55,247 nt of DNA from Viridothelium virens (taxonomy: Eukaryota > Ascomycota > Dothideomycetes > Trypetheliales > Trypetheliaceae), in assembly GCA_010094025.1 (NCBI GenBank), contig ML991883.1, positions 1 to 55,247 of the forward strand, given 5' to 3'. A program made the position numbers and the translations under genes. The number at the start of each line of letters is the position of its first letter. The first letter of the stretch is position 1. The notes beneath the pieces are model-generated. The model worked only from the letters and a program-made list of their open reading frames with translations. It ran no database searches and was not told the origin of the DNA. Below, piece by piece: positions 1 through 8,885 of the stretch.

Positions 1-951
1 AGAATCCGTGGAGTTATTAGTGTGCGAAGGCATGATCAAATCGAGGTTTTTGGTGGGCGAGTGGTGGGCGCGGGCGAGAGGCGGGAGAGACCTCTACAAC
101 ACAAAAAAAGCCCTGCCCGCGCTTTCACCAATGCTTGATCACCACGCCAGACAAGTGCTTTATTCCTCGGCGCTTCGCGTCCTCCTGGCCTAAAAAAAAA
201 GGGCTCTTCCCGGACGAGCTCACAGCCATAACGGGAAATATTAAAGGACAAAGTGACCTTATATAAAATCCCTTTCTGCTTTTGGACGTGTTCAAAGCTA
301 AAAGACCTCAACAGGGATGACGAGGGTGTAAATTAGATCCAAATCAGCTATCATCCAGCCCAATTCAGCATATATCAAGCCTAATTAGCCAGATATGGAT
401 ATCATGCAGATAATTATGCTATCAAATCCATATTTAGCTTTATGCATCCATTATTCTATGCGGCTATGCTTCCGACCCCTGCCTACAAGGATATTCTAGC
501 ATGAACTCATGGAGTCCTGCGCGTGAGAATACTTGGTATACAGTACTCTATGGTCAGTGCATAACACCCCAGCCACTGCCACAGTGCCACTCCAGCCTGC
601 AGGAGAAGGGCGTGAGGGGATAAGCCTCCCGCTCCCATCCTCTTCCTAGCAATGAAAGCCTGTACGCTCATCTTCACCGTCATCAAGTTATCATTCTACG
701 CCGCCAAAGCAGCTTCTCTGGCTCATTCCCAGCCCCTCAAATACTGTTAGGCAGTAGTGTCGTAAAAATCCTTTGCTCCAAGTTCCCAATGAATTCCAAG
801 GAAGGGTACGCATTAGCGGGTCCCTTGTTGGTGGCTTCCTTTCACTCAGAATTTTGTTCATAGCGACGAGCAAACATTGAAGTCCATTCTTCAGAATGAA
901 GAGAAGGGGGTGACTGCAATCAATACACCTAATGAGGTGGGTGATCTTACT
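1..951. other. Left-edge intergenic region
   Basis: No convincing coding region is visible on either strand. Positions 330-460 are AT-rich and hold loosely repeated short units built on AATTCAGC/ATATCA/AAGCC-like words, which read as degenerate non-coding DNA. The right part should contain the promoter of the small gene that starts at 952. Confidence 0.5.
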
Positions 952-1394
952 ATGAATCTAAAACGCAGCGTGCTTAGCTTTTTTCAGGGCGTCAACTCGC
1001 ACTCCGAGGACATCCTCCGCTCACAAATTACCAGAAAGGATGGATTAGAACGTAATACTTCAAGCGATGGCAGCCACGTCTCTGCTTCTCAAGATGAAGA
1101 GTCGTCGAGGATACGCATCGACTCGTCCGAAAATGTAAAAGTCTCTTATCACATGGGTTGGAATGCAGTGAGCTCAAAGATATTTAGGTCTCCAAGTTTC
1201 GACCAGGAGATGTTGTCTATGTGCGAATCTCCGAGACAGGTCGCTTCGAGGATGGGCCATATAAAATTGCTTATGTGCCTAGCGCGAGTAGATACGTGCT
1301 TTGTCTATCCGATGGCCAGACGGCCAAGGACGGGGTCATATTCGACGAGAAGGACTTGCATCGAGCAGAGGGTACACAAACGGAGCTAAGGTAG
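952..1394 (+). CDS. Small spliced protein with SH3-like C-terminal module, function unknown
   Basis: Two exons, 952-1134 and 1188-1394, are joined by a 53-base phase-0 intron (GTAAAA donor, TTTAG acceptor), giving about 129 residues. The first in-frame ATG is at 952; the upstream open frame has no ATG. The N-terminal half is polar and Ser-rich with one short helical stretch. The C-terminal half, after the intron, contains FRPGDVVYVRI, then PYKIAYVPSASRYVLCL and an acidic IFDEKDLH ending. This PGDVV...GPYKI...YVLC pattern recurs in uncharacterised ascomycete proteins as I remember them, and looks like a small beta-barrel (SH3/KOW-like) module. That fold call is inference. The gene is tail-to-tail with the caspase gene, with only 78 bases between stop codons. 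Without the splice the frame runs into an unrelated sequence, so the join is well supported by the quality of the second-exon protein. Role unknown; it could serve the neighbouring protease pair. Confidence 0.72.
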
Positions 1395-1472
1395 GGTGGT
1401 GCAATGCCATACAAAGCAAGACGTTAAATCCGATCTTCTTGCACATTTCTAGGCTCTGGATTACTGCTCAGT

Positions 1473-3437
1473 TCATGCTTCATTGCTTCTCACGGTCCTG
1501 ACTTTAAAATGCTCCACCTTCCACTGTGCCACCAAGGGGTCGTACTGTTGCTTGCTCATGCCCCTCTTCGGCCTAATAAGCCTTTCTCTTAACATCGCCG
1601 CGTCTTTGCCCATCTCATTCTCAAATTCGCGTGCAGGCTCACTTAACTTCGGCAGCCAGAACTGCGCGAACAGTGTTGGCCGGCTTGTGACGAAAACCTT
1701 AATTGTATCCTCACTCTTGCTGAAGCCATCGGTTATTGTAATCCCGATGTGTAATGTTCTCGACGACTTTCTTGGCATTGTTTTAACTTGCTCTGTATGA
1801 TAGATATTTTCGACCTCATATTCGTCGCTGAGAGAAAATATCGAGAGGTAAAGGGGATCGGACGGGGAGGTGTTCAAGACGGATAGTTTTAACTCTTCTT
1901 CGTCGTTGTGGTTCGTGAAAGCTTTGTCATGAAACGAAACCCCGTTTGCGGCTTTCAGAGATATCGAGAAGGATTCAGAAAACTTTGGGTCCGGGTCTGG
2001 GTTATGGAGTCGGGAGAAGAAAGTATAGGTAGCGAGATGGTCAATTTGGGCTGTAAGTTCTGAGAGGAAACTGGCTCCAAACGGTACAATAGGCGGAACG
2101 TGCGGCAGTTCGTGATGCTGGCCGTCGAGAAACTCAATGCGGTCAGAGATCTGCTGCACGGTGATGGCGCAGGATTGATCTTCTTGCAGAGAGGAAATGG
2201 GGTACCAGAACTGACGGTCATCTGCGGTTATGACACCTTGGTTAGCAAGATTGCCTTCTAGGTCGATCCTTACAGGAATTTTATGTAGTGAGCCTCGCTT
2301 GACTACTTTGGCTTTCCAACCTGTCTTGATTGGCCGAGATGTTCGGCTTTCAGCGCCCTTGATATTTAGTGTTGAGTTGAGACCCCTGACCTCCGTTACC
2401 ATAGCCCTGATTTCTGGGGTTTCTTCGAAGTTCTGGCCGCTTTCCAGCGAACTTGGCGGATGAACGGTATACTCATCGTCCAATTCTACCCCATGAGCAG
2501 CTCCTGCTTCCAGGTAGATACCCCCGTCTGTACTGAAAACGCAGACAGACGAGAGGTCGGGCTTCCACATAAGCCTCCCGAAAAAGGATGCTCTGTGATT
2601 TCCAAAAAACTTAGGTTTCTGTCGTGGGTATTTCTCGTCAAACTGGCTAACAATATCTTGAAATAGGGAATAAAAACTGATATTTGTGCTGTGAGATCTG
2701 AGCGCGGTATCGAGCATAAACGAGAGGGCTCCGTGAACTTTCCTGTCCTCGAATGAGTCCTCTCCAGCCTCTTCATGAACGTCGCAAGCCGTGATGATTG
2801 CGTATTTCTCAGGATGGAGGAGCCCTCTCTCCCTCACCTGGGCGCCCCGTAAGATTTCGGAACTATTAAGGGAACTAGACATGCTATCTCGACTTGAAGT
2901 ATTAATGCCACCATCCTTTGATCTTGTTCGTATCCTAAAGTCTTTATAGTCTTTTCGCCGGACACTCCCGGAGAAACAACAGTCTAATACTAAGGTAACC
3001 ACAAGTCCCTTGTCTCCCATAGCTTTCAAGCGATGCACTAGGTCTGATCCAAGAAGACGGGCGCTTTGGTTGGAATCGTGCTCATATAAATCGAGAGCCA
3101 ACTCGCGAACCTCTTCATTGCTAGATTGAGATAAAACCGGTGTCGACACACCATGTCCAGAATAATGAATATGGACGAAGTCTCCTGTTTGGGCTTTGTC
3201 AGTCGTTCTTTCCAATGCTGATATCAGGTTCCCCCGAGTCGGTAATAAAAATTGATCTGCTGAAGCAAGGTCCATTGGTGCGGTCAAGACTTTGATATCA
3301 ACAGATTTGTAGTGTGATTCCAGATAAGCTTTCATAACGTTCACGTCCCGCACAGCACCTCGCAGGGGCTGATCTTTGTAAAAGTCCACTCCAACAAGAA
3401 GCGCCCAGAGTCGATTCCTACTCTTTGCGTCTTCCAT
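1473..3437 (-). CDS. Caspase-domain (peptidase C14) protein with C-terminal beta-rich domain
   Basis: A single-exon gene of 654 residues. Residues 1-300 form a caspase-like domain: LWALLVGVDFY on the first strand, IHYSGHG with the catalytic His at 95, and LVLDCCFSGSV with the catalytic Cys at 154. A Ser/Arg-rich linker near 175-205 replaces the usual processing loop. AIITACDVHEEA and HGALSFML follow, as in fungal C14 proteins. The rest carries no second catalytic signature. Around 470-590 there is a beta-rich stretch (PLYLSIFSLSDEYEV, SRTLHIGITITDG) resembling the DUF4384-like C-terminal domain of fungal caspase proteins, a probable regulatory or sensing module. Both catalytic residues are intact, so it should be an active cysteine endopeptidase. 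Type I metacaspase prodomains (Pro/Gln-rich, zinc finger) are absent. It is divergent from the TPR-CHAT gene across 429 bases. Substrate and cleavage specificity cannot be read from the sequence. Confidence 0.88.
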   Translation of the reverse strand: MEDAKSRNRLWALLVGVDFYKDQPLRGAVRDVNVMKAYLESHYKSVDIKVLTAPMDLASADQFLLPTRGNLISALERTTDKAQTGDFVHIHYSGHGVSTPVLSQSSNEEVRELALDLYEHDSNQSARLLGSDLVHRLKAMGDKGLVVTLVLDCCFSGSVRRKDYKDFRIRTRSKDGGINTSSRDSMSSSLNSSEILRGAQVRERGLLHPEKYAIITACDVHEEAGEDSFEDRKVHGALSFMLDTALRSHSTNISFYSLFQDIVSQFDEKYPRQKPKFFGNHRASFFGRLMWKPDLSSVCVFSTDGGIYLEAGAAHGVELDDEYTVHPPSSLESGQNFEETPEIRAMVTEVRGLNSTLNIKGAESRTSRPIKTGWKAKVVKRGSLHKIPVRIDLEGNLANQGVITADDRQFWYPISSLQEDQSCAITVQQISDRIEFLDGQHHELPHVPPIVPFGASFLSELTAQIDHLATYTFFSRLHNPDPDPKFSESFSISLKAANGVSFHDKAFTNHNDEEELKLSVLNTSPSDPLYLSIFSLSDEYEVENIYHTEQVKTMPRKSSRTLHIGITITDGFSKSEDTIKVFVTSRPTLFAQFWLPKLSEPAREFENEMGKDAAMLRERLIRPKRGMSKQQYDPLVAQWKVEHFKVRTVRSNEA

Positions 3438-3866
3438 CGTCGTTCGAGAACTTTGCTAATTAGCATTTGACACTCACAATAAACATCTGTGTTCGAAAGA
3501 CCTGTTCCAAGAATTCTTGGGAAAGCAAAGCCCGGGAATGCTCCATGAAACTTGAAGTGACACAAGAAAACAGGGAACAACGATGATCTATGCAAACCGA
3601 CGTCATGCCTCGTACGTAAATTACTGACTGCACGTCACGCAATAGTCTTGCTTTCTTCATTACACTTACGGCGAGTATTCAGTAGTTGACAAGAAAAGTC
3701 AACACCTCTTTGGTTTCCCATGTTTTATCAAAGAAGTTTTGGGCAGACGATGTGATCAAAGTGCTGGACGATAAAGTCTGCGCTCGAATACGTTACTTCA
3801 TTTCGCAATATAAATCCAACGCAGGCTTGCACGGAACAGTCGAAGTTTGGCAGAGTCTCGGTCAAA
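3438..3866. promoter_or_regulatory. Shared divergent promoter region of the caspase and TPR-CHAT genes
   Basis: This 429-base non-coding stretch separates the start codons of the two divergently transcribed protease genes, so both promoters must lie here. No clear TATA box or repeated operator-like word stands out. Co-regulation is inferred from the geometry only. Confidence 0.55.
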
Positions 3867-6377
3867 ATGACACGTCGGAACAGCACAACTGTCACAAATA
3901 CCTCAGATGTAGGAAAATGGCTGGCACAACCAGGGTCAGGACTCTCCCAAATTGATCTACGGGTATCCAGCGAAAACTTCCTGACTTCCACCGACCGTGC
4001 ACGAGACGCCCTCGCCCAAACCCCTGAACGTACACCACTATACGCACAACGACTGAACACACTGGCGGTAGAACTCAAACGCCAATATGGCGCTGACGGA
4101 TCAATGGCCTCCTTACAAGAAGCTTTCGAACGCTTGGAAGCGGCGCTAAAGATAACGCCGCCACAAGGAGATGCCCTATATCCCAGGCTACTGCACAATC
4201 TGTCGGAGGCCTTTCGAGCCAAGTACCTGACAGACTGTGAGCCAAGAGACTTAGGAAATGCTATTGCGTTAAGTCAAAAGGCTGCGGATAGGTACCCAAA
4301 AGGGTCGATGGAAAGGATTCAGAGTCTGAATAGTCTGGCAGCGAATTTACGAGAGAAGCACAACATGACAATGTCAGAGAATGACTGGCAAGATGCTAAG
4401 AACGCGACAAATCAGGTTCTGGAAGAATGTGGAGAGTGCAGGCCAGAGTTCGTGGATTATTTCATGAACCTCGCTCTCGTCCAGGGCGACAGAATTCGCA
4501 ACGCAATCAGGTCAGAAAAGCATGATCCGGAAACATTCGAAATACTGAAAAATACTATTGATCTCAGACAAGATATTGACAAGCACTCGCGAGGTAGGGC
4601 CGAAAAGGCGCGCAATTGGAATGGTCTTGCTGAGCTGTACTTGTTTCGATTCAAAGAAAAGGGCGAAGCTCAAGATCTTGAGAAAAGCTTGAAGAATGTT
4701 CAACTTTCTGTAGATGCTACCGCGGATGATGACCCTGCGCGGGTCCGACGGCTGAGAACTCGCGGAGACTGTCATCGAGAGCACTACAAGTGGACCAACT
4801 CCCGTGAAGAGCTTCAACGCGCCTTTCACTACTATGAAATGTCTCTGAATCAGAATCGAGGAGATCCTCTCGACCGTATAGTGTCAGGCAAGAAAGCTGC
4901 AGCTTCGGCCATAGGTCTTGAGAACTGGAGTGATGCTGCTCTATGCTTGGAAAAGTGTCTTGGGCTGCTTCCAAGAGTCATAACTCGATCGAATGCAGTC
5001 AATAAGAGGGCTGCGCTGCAGAAGCTTTCAATGCTAGGATCCGTGACCGCGACAGTATTTTTAAAGGCAGGCAGATCGGCATTGGAATCTTTGCAAGCTC
5101 TTGAGCATTATCGGAGCATAATCTCAGGTCTTTCAGCCAACTCTAGGTCTGATGTGACCACCCTCGAGAAACATTCATCTTTGACAGAGGATGAAATTTA
5201 TAAACTCACCGAGCGAGGGCCGATTGTGACGTTTAATATCAACGATTTTGGGAGTCATGCGTTCGTCGTGACGAACATTCCAAGCCATATGGTCAAGGCT
5301 TTGCCGCTTCCTGGTATCTCCCAAGCTGATCTACTCAGCTACCACTCGTCAATGCCCAATGATACCCTCAATCCCAGACGTGTCAATAATGTCCCTGGTC
5401 CCAGAAAGGTCAAGATTCTCTTCGAGGAAGAGGAGAGGCTAGAGTCCAAAAGCCCGGAAGCTTCACAAGCGGAAGCATTAAATTGTCTGTGGAGGCTGTG
5501 TGTCAAGCCTGTTCTGTCAGAACTAGGCCTGCTTAGAACTAATGGATCTGGAGACCGTCTGTCGGAGGTGTGGTGGGTTGGCGGCGGCTTGATGGCATTA
5601 CTTCCAATACATGCAGCCGGAGACTGTGAACTGGACTCATTAGAGAATACCATGCAGCATGTGGTATCTTCATATGCTACATCTCTCAAGATACTTTATT
5701 TTTCGCGCCAAATGCCTTGGAGGCCTCTGGGACCTGATAGCTGTAAACCTCTAGTTGTCGCCATGCCACAAACGACTGGGGAAAGTGATCTCGATACTGA
5801 TCGGGAGATTGCTGAAATCGAGAAGCATATCAGCCCGTCAAAGGTTGACAGACTGGAGAACCCGAGTCTTGAGGAGGTCTTGAAACAACTCTCAACCCAC
5901 CCAGTTGTCCATTTTGCCTGCCATGGCAGTTGTAACGCTCAATATCCTGACGAAAGTTATCTGATAGTGGGGAAAGAGAAGAAGGAGCTTCTAACGATTC
6001 GAGATCTTCAATCCATTGACCAACAACTCTCCCAGCTCGCCTACCTTTCCGCTTGCTCCACGGCTGAGAACGCGACCGGACACTTCACGTTGGGCGACAT
6101 GATATATCTACGCGGTTTACACCTCCTCGATGAAGGCATTCGTCTCGTAGACTCCTTCCAAATCGCCGGCTATCGAAATGTAATCGGCACCCTATGGGAA
6201 GCCGAGGACTCAGCCGCTGTCGCGGTGGCAGGCAAGTTCTATGAAACCCTAATAAAGGCGTACAAGAGGGATGAGCCTTCCGCGGTTTCGAGAGCGTTGC
6301 ATGAGGCTGTAATGTTCAGGCGGAGTACGAACAGAGGGAAATTTGACTGGATGCCTTTCATCCATGCGGGACCTTAA
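3867..6377 (+). CDS. TPR-CHAT protein (caspase-like CHAT protease domain)
   Basis: A single-exon gene of 836 residues. The ATG sits in a good context (GTCAAAATGAC). Residues about 40-420 form degenerate helical repeats of roughly 50 residues (R..L..LA..L...Y...DL..A), the long TPR variant usual in fungal and bacterial CHAT proteins. The C-terminal CHAT domain starts near 540. VVHFACHGSC carries the catalytic His (686), LAYLSACSTAEN the catalytic Cys (730), IAGYRNVIGTLWEAED the conserved helix, and DWMPFIHAG closes the domain. CHAT proteases are clan CD relatives of separase and caspases; bacterial TPR-CHATs act in defence-triggered proteolysis. Odd feature: about 16 extra residues lie between STAEN and LLDEGI, just after the active Cys, and they are not removable by an obvious intron. 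No NACHT/NB-ARC domain is present. It probably senses a partner through the repeats and cleaves an unknown substrate. Confidence 0.9.
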   Translation: MTRRNSTTVTNTSDVGKWLAQPGSGLSQIDLRVSSENFLTSTDRARDALAQTPERTPLYAQRLNTLAVELKRQYGADGSMASLQEAFERLEAALKITPPQGDALYPRLLHNLSEAFRAKYLTDCEPRDLGNAIALSQKAADRYPKGSMERIQSLNSLAANLREKHNMTMSENDWQDAKNATNQVLEECGECRPEFVDYFMNLALVQGDRIRNAIRSEKHDPETFEILKNTIDLRQDIDKHSRGRAEKARNWNGLAELYLFRFKEKGEAQDLEKSLKNVQLSVDATADDDPARVRRLRTRGDCHREHYKWTNSREELQRAFHYYEMSLNQNRGDPLDRIVSGKKAAASAIGLENWSDAALCLEKCLGLLPRVITRSNAVNKRAALQKLSMLGSVTATVFLKAGRSALESLQALEHYRSIISGLSANSRSDVTTLEKHSSLTEDEIYKLTERGPIVTFNINDFGSHAFVVTNIPSHMVKALPLPGISQADLLSYHSSMPNDTLNPRRVNNVPGPRKVKILFEEEERLESKSPEASQAEALNCLWRLCVKPVLSELGLLRTNGSGDRLSEVWWVGGGLMALLPIHAAGDCELDSLENTMQHVVSSYATSLKILYFSRQMPWRPLGPDSCKPLVVAMPQTTGESDLDTDREIAEIEKHISPSKVDRLENPSLEEVLKQLSTHPVVHFACHGSCNAQYPDESYLIVGKEKKELLTIRDLQSIDQQLSQLAYLSACSTAENATGHFTLGDMIYLRGLHLLDEGIRLVDSFQIAGYRNVIGTLWEAEDSAAVAVAGKFYETLIKAYKRDEPSAVSRALHEAVMFRRSTNRGKFDWMPFIHAGP

Positions 6378-6922
6378 GTGAGATGGAAATCTTGGGGCTA
6401 AGGAGGATCTTGTCTTATGAAATGCTGGATGCCGTAGATGTGTGACCACTGTCATAGTTCGAGTGCAGCTGCATGATGATCAGAAATTGTGTTGTTCTAA
6501 CTAGGCAACAAGGTCCATCTGATAGTCACGGAAATAAAGGGGTGAGATCCCTGCTGCTGTCACTACACTCAATCGGGAAACTTCCGCGGTGGGCTAAAGA
6601 GCCAGTTCGTCTCAAGGCAGTATTCGCTATTCGAATCTTCTCTATAATACGATATTACTATACTATCAATAGAAACCGTACAAAAATATTACAACTATCC
6701 ATATTTTGATACAATTGCGGCCAAGATAAAAAGCTGACGAGGTTTAAGACTTGTTTCAGCTCTAGAAGACAACATTGCACTTGTGCTATTTGGTAAGCGA
6801 ACTTTTAAGGTCCTGAATGACCTTTATGGAGAATTTCCTATATCGTCGTCACTGCTAGCACTGAGAACTATAGAATCAGATTAGGCGTTGGAAAATTGAT
6901 GTGGTCTAATTGTATTCCAAAC
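6378..6922. other. Intergenic region between TPR-CHAT and ankyrin genes
   Basis: This is the convergent 3' flank of the CHAT gene (+) and the ankyrin gene (-). It is AT-rich around 6640-6740. I see no coding region; it should hold the two polyadenylation regions. Confidence 0.5.
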
Positions 6923-8008
6923 TCAAACCCACTTCCTTGCCTTCACCCCTTCTTCGATCACTCTTTTCATCTCTCTATCGCCATACCTCTCTGCATGCGA
7001 AAGAGCACTCCCATACGTCCCATCCGCTTCCGGATTCGCGCCATGCTCCAACAGCCATTTGACTCTCTCCACCGCGCCCGCCATAGTTGCCAACAGGATA
7101 GGTAGTCGCGGCACCATATGACGACTCTCGTCTCTCTGATTGACATCCGCTCCTTTCTCCACAAGCAGCTCCATGATAGGGACTCGACCGGCATCAAATT
7201 CTGGAGTTGGATGGACAGGAGGGTAGTAGATGTTCGTGCCTTCGGGGTGTGCCCCAGCCGCAGAATGCAGTGGTAAGCCATATTCTACTCGAGCGCCAGC
7301 GTCGAGTAACAAGCGCACAGCTTCGACACTGCCCTGCCTAGACGCCGCTTCCAGAGCACTGCAGGAATTTGTTTCGGAGCCTCCCATGCGATCTCGGTTA
7401 TCGCGTTGAGCACCAAGAGCAGGATTCGCGCCGTGGTCAAGGAACCATCGGAGAAGCGGGAGGTCCGTAACGACACTCGGTAGCAAGACGTCACCATAGA
7501 AACCTGGCGAATTTGGCGTCCAGCCATGCTCCGCGAGAAGCTCGAATGATGGGATCTGCTGGTTTTTAGGTGCAGTGAGAACGTGAGAAGGTACTGCGCG
7601 ACTGATGACTGCGCCCGCGGAGAGCAGGTATCGCGCGATGTCCACTTGTCCAGCAGCAAGAGCGGAGACAAGGCCAGAGTGCAGGAAACGGGGCGTGCTC
7701 TGCTCGGAGGTGACAATAGATTGGACTCTATCGAGGGATCCTTCACGGCAGGCGGATTCGAGGGAGGCGGTGCGGGTGGGCGGGAAATTGTAGTCGGCGT
7801 CTTGAATGGGGATGTCGTCAAGTGCAGAACCCATCGATTGATTCGTGTACTGCGGAGCCATGGCCATCCCGCCGGCGTTTTGAGCACTAGATATCTGCCC
7901 GGCCTGCTGCTGCATCTTTCGCTGCTGTATGATTCGCTGCTGCTGCTGCTCCTGCAATTGCATAGCCTGTTCCTGCGCATCTCTCTGCCGTGCCCGCGCG
8001 TCGGCCAT
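6923..8008 (-). CDS. Ankyrin-repeat protein with Gln-rich N-terminus
   Basis: A single-exon gene of 361 residues. The first in-frame ATG is at 8008; the open frame extends two codons upstream to a TTG that I do not use. Residues 8-40 are Gln-rich and likely a coiled coil. From about residue 85 there are ankyrin repeats with recognisable cores: ARYLLSAGA, LRWFLDHGANPALG, ALEAASRQGSVEAVRLLLDAGA, IMELLVEKGADVNQRD and VKWLLEHGANPEADG. No enzymatic domain, signal peptide or membrane segment is visible. It is a cytosolic or nuclear protein-binding scaffold whose partner is unknown. The CTG runs on the plus strand near 7910-7960 encode the poly-Gln stretch. Its neighbours do not reveal a pathway. 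Confidence 0.85.
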   Translation of the reverse strand: MADARARQRDAQEQAMQLQEQQQQRIIQQRKMQQQAGQISSAQNAGGMAMAPQYTNQSMGSALDDIPIQDADYNFPPTRTASLESACREGSLDRVQSIVTSEQSTPRFLHSGLVSALAAGQVDIARYLLSAGAVISRAVPSHVLTAPKNQQIPSFELLAEHGWTPNSPGFYGDVLLPSVVTDLPLLRWFLDHGANPALGAQRDNRDRMGGSETNSCSALEAASRQGSVEAVRLLLDAGARVEYGLPLHSAAGAHPEGTNIYYPPVHPTPEFDAGRVPIMELLVEKGADVNQRDESRHMVPRLPILLATMAGAVERVKWLLEHGANPEADGTYGSALSHAERYGDREMKRVIEEGVKARKWV

Positions 8009-8885
8009 TTCCAAGCTTTTATAGATACTCTAAGGGTCTTCTCAAGTATGCCCTTTACTCAATCCTGTCAAAGTAATAATGAGGACAACCTGAATCGTAC
8101 GTGTTTGTTCTTCCAATGGTTCGGCGAATTCTTCGCGGAGGGGGGCCCTACACCAGATTTCTGCACCGTAAGATAAGAGTAAGGGCTAATATCACTGGAA
8201 AGCCCTTGACGAATAGGAGACTGGGGGCTGTTACGAGAACGCTACGGATGTTGAGAACACAAAAAAGTACAATAGAGTAGAAGAGAGACGTTGGCATGCG
8301 ACGCTCCCCAAGCCACCTACAAAAGGTCGGCCAACCCGATCTTCCAGCTTGTGACGTCAAATCTTCTGCATTAATGATGGCAAATAGCACACTCCTAGGT
8401 GCCTAAATGGATCGACGTCGCTTCAGGCCACCGGCCAAACCCAACACTTGACCTGAGGCTGAGCAAAGTAGATCGCAATTAGATAGAAGTTTGGAGCGGC
8501 GGCTTCAGCTTGCTCCTGTCGCCACGTTGCACGTGATTCTCTGTTCCTTCTCCCTACCTCCTACCTACCTTACCTTTAGGTAACTTGTTGATGACCTGTC
8601 CAGCTCCCTCGATCACTTGAATAGAATGCACATTTAGAGGATGAGGTAAAAAGTAATTTACACATTGGAACGACTGAAATTTTATTAGATACTAGATCTA
8701 GTTATGGTATATAGTAAATGGTATCAAAATCTAGAAGAATGAATGGCAACATAACAAAGACGAACAATTCCCCGATCAAATCCGATGCACCCAAAGTCTA
8801 GTAAACCTAAAATCCAAATTTTTTATCATTAGAGGCGAGGAAATTTTCATTTTTTAACAAGCTCTCCGTCTCAACCCTTCCAAGA
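8009..8885. other. Intergenic region with CCTACCT-type motif
   Basis: This holds the promoter of the ankyrin gene (near 8009-8500) and the 3' flank of the Ser-rich gene. Near 8557-8583 there is a run of CTACCT units followed by TACCTTTAGGTAA, a partly self-complementary motif also seen near 48957 and 52977. No coding region is supported. Confidence 0.45.
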
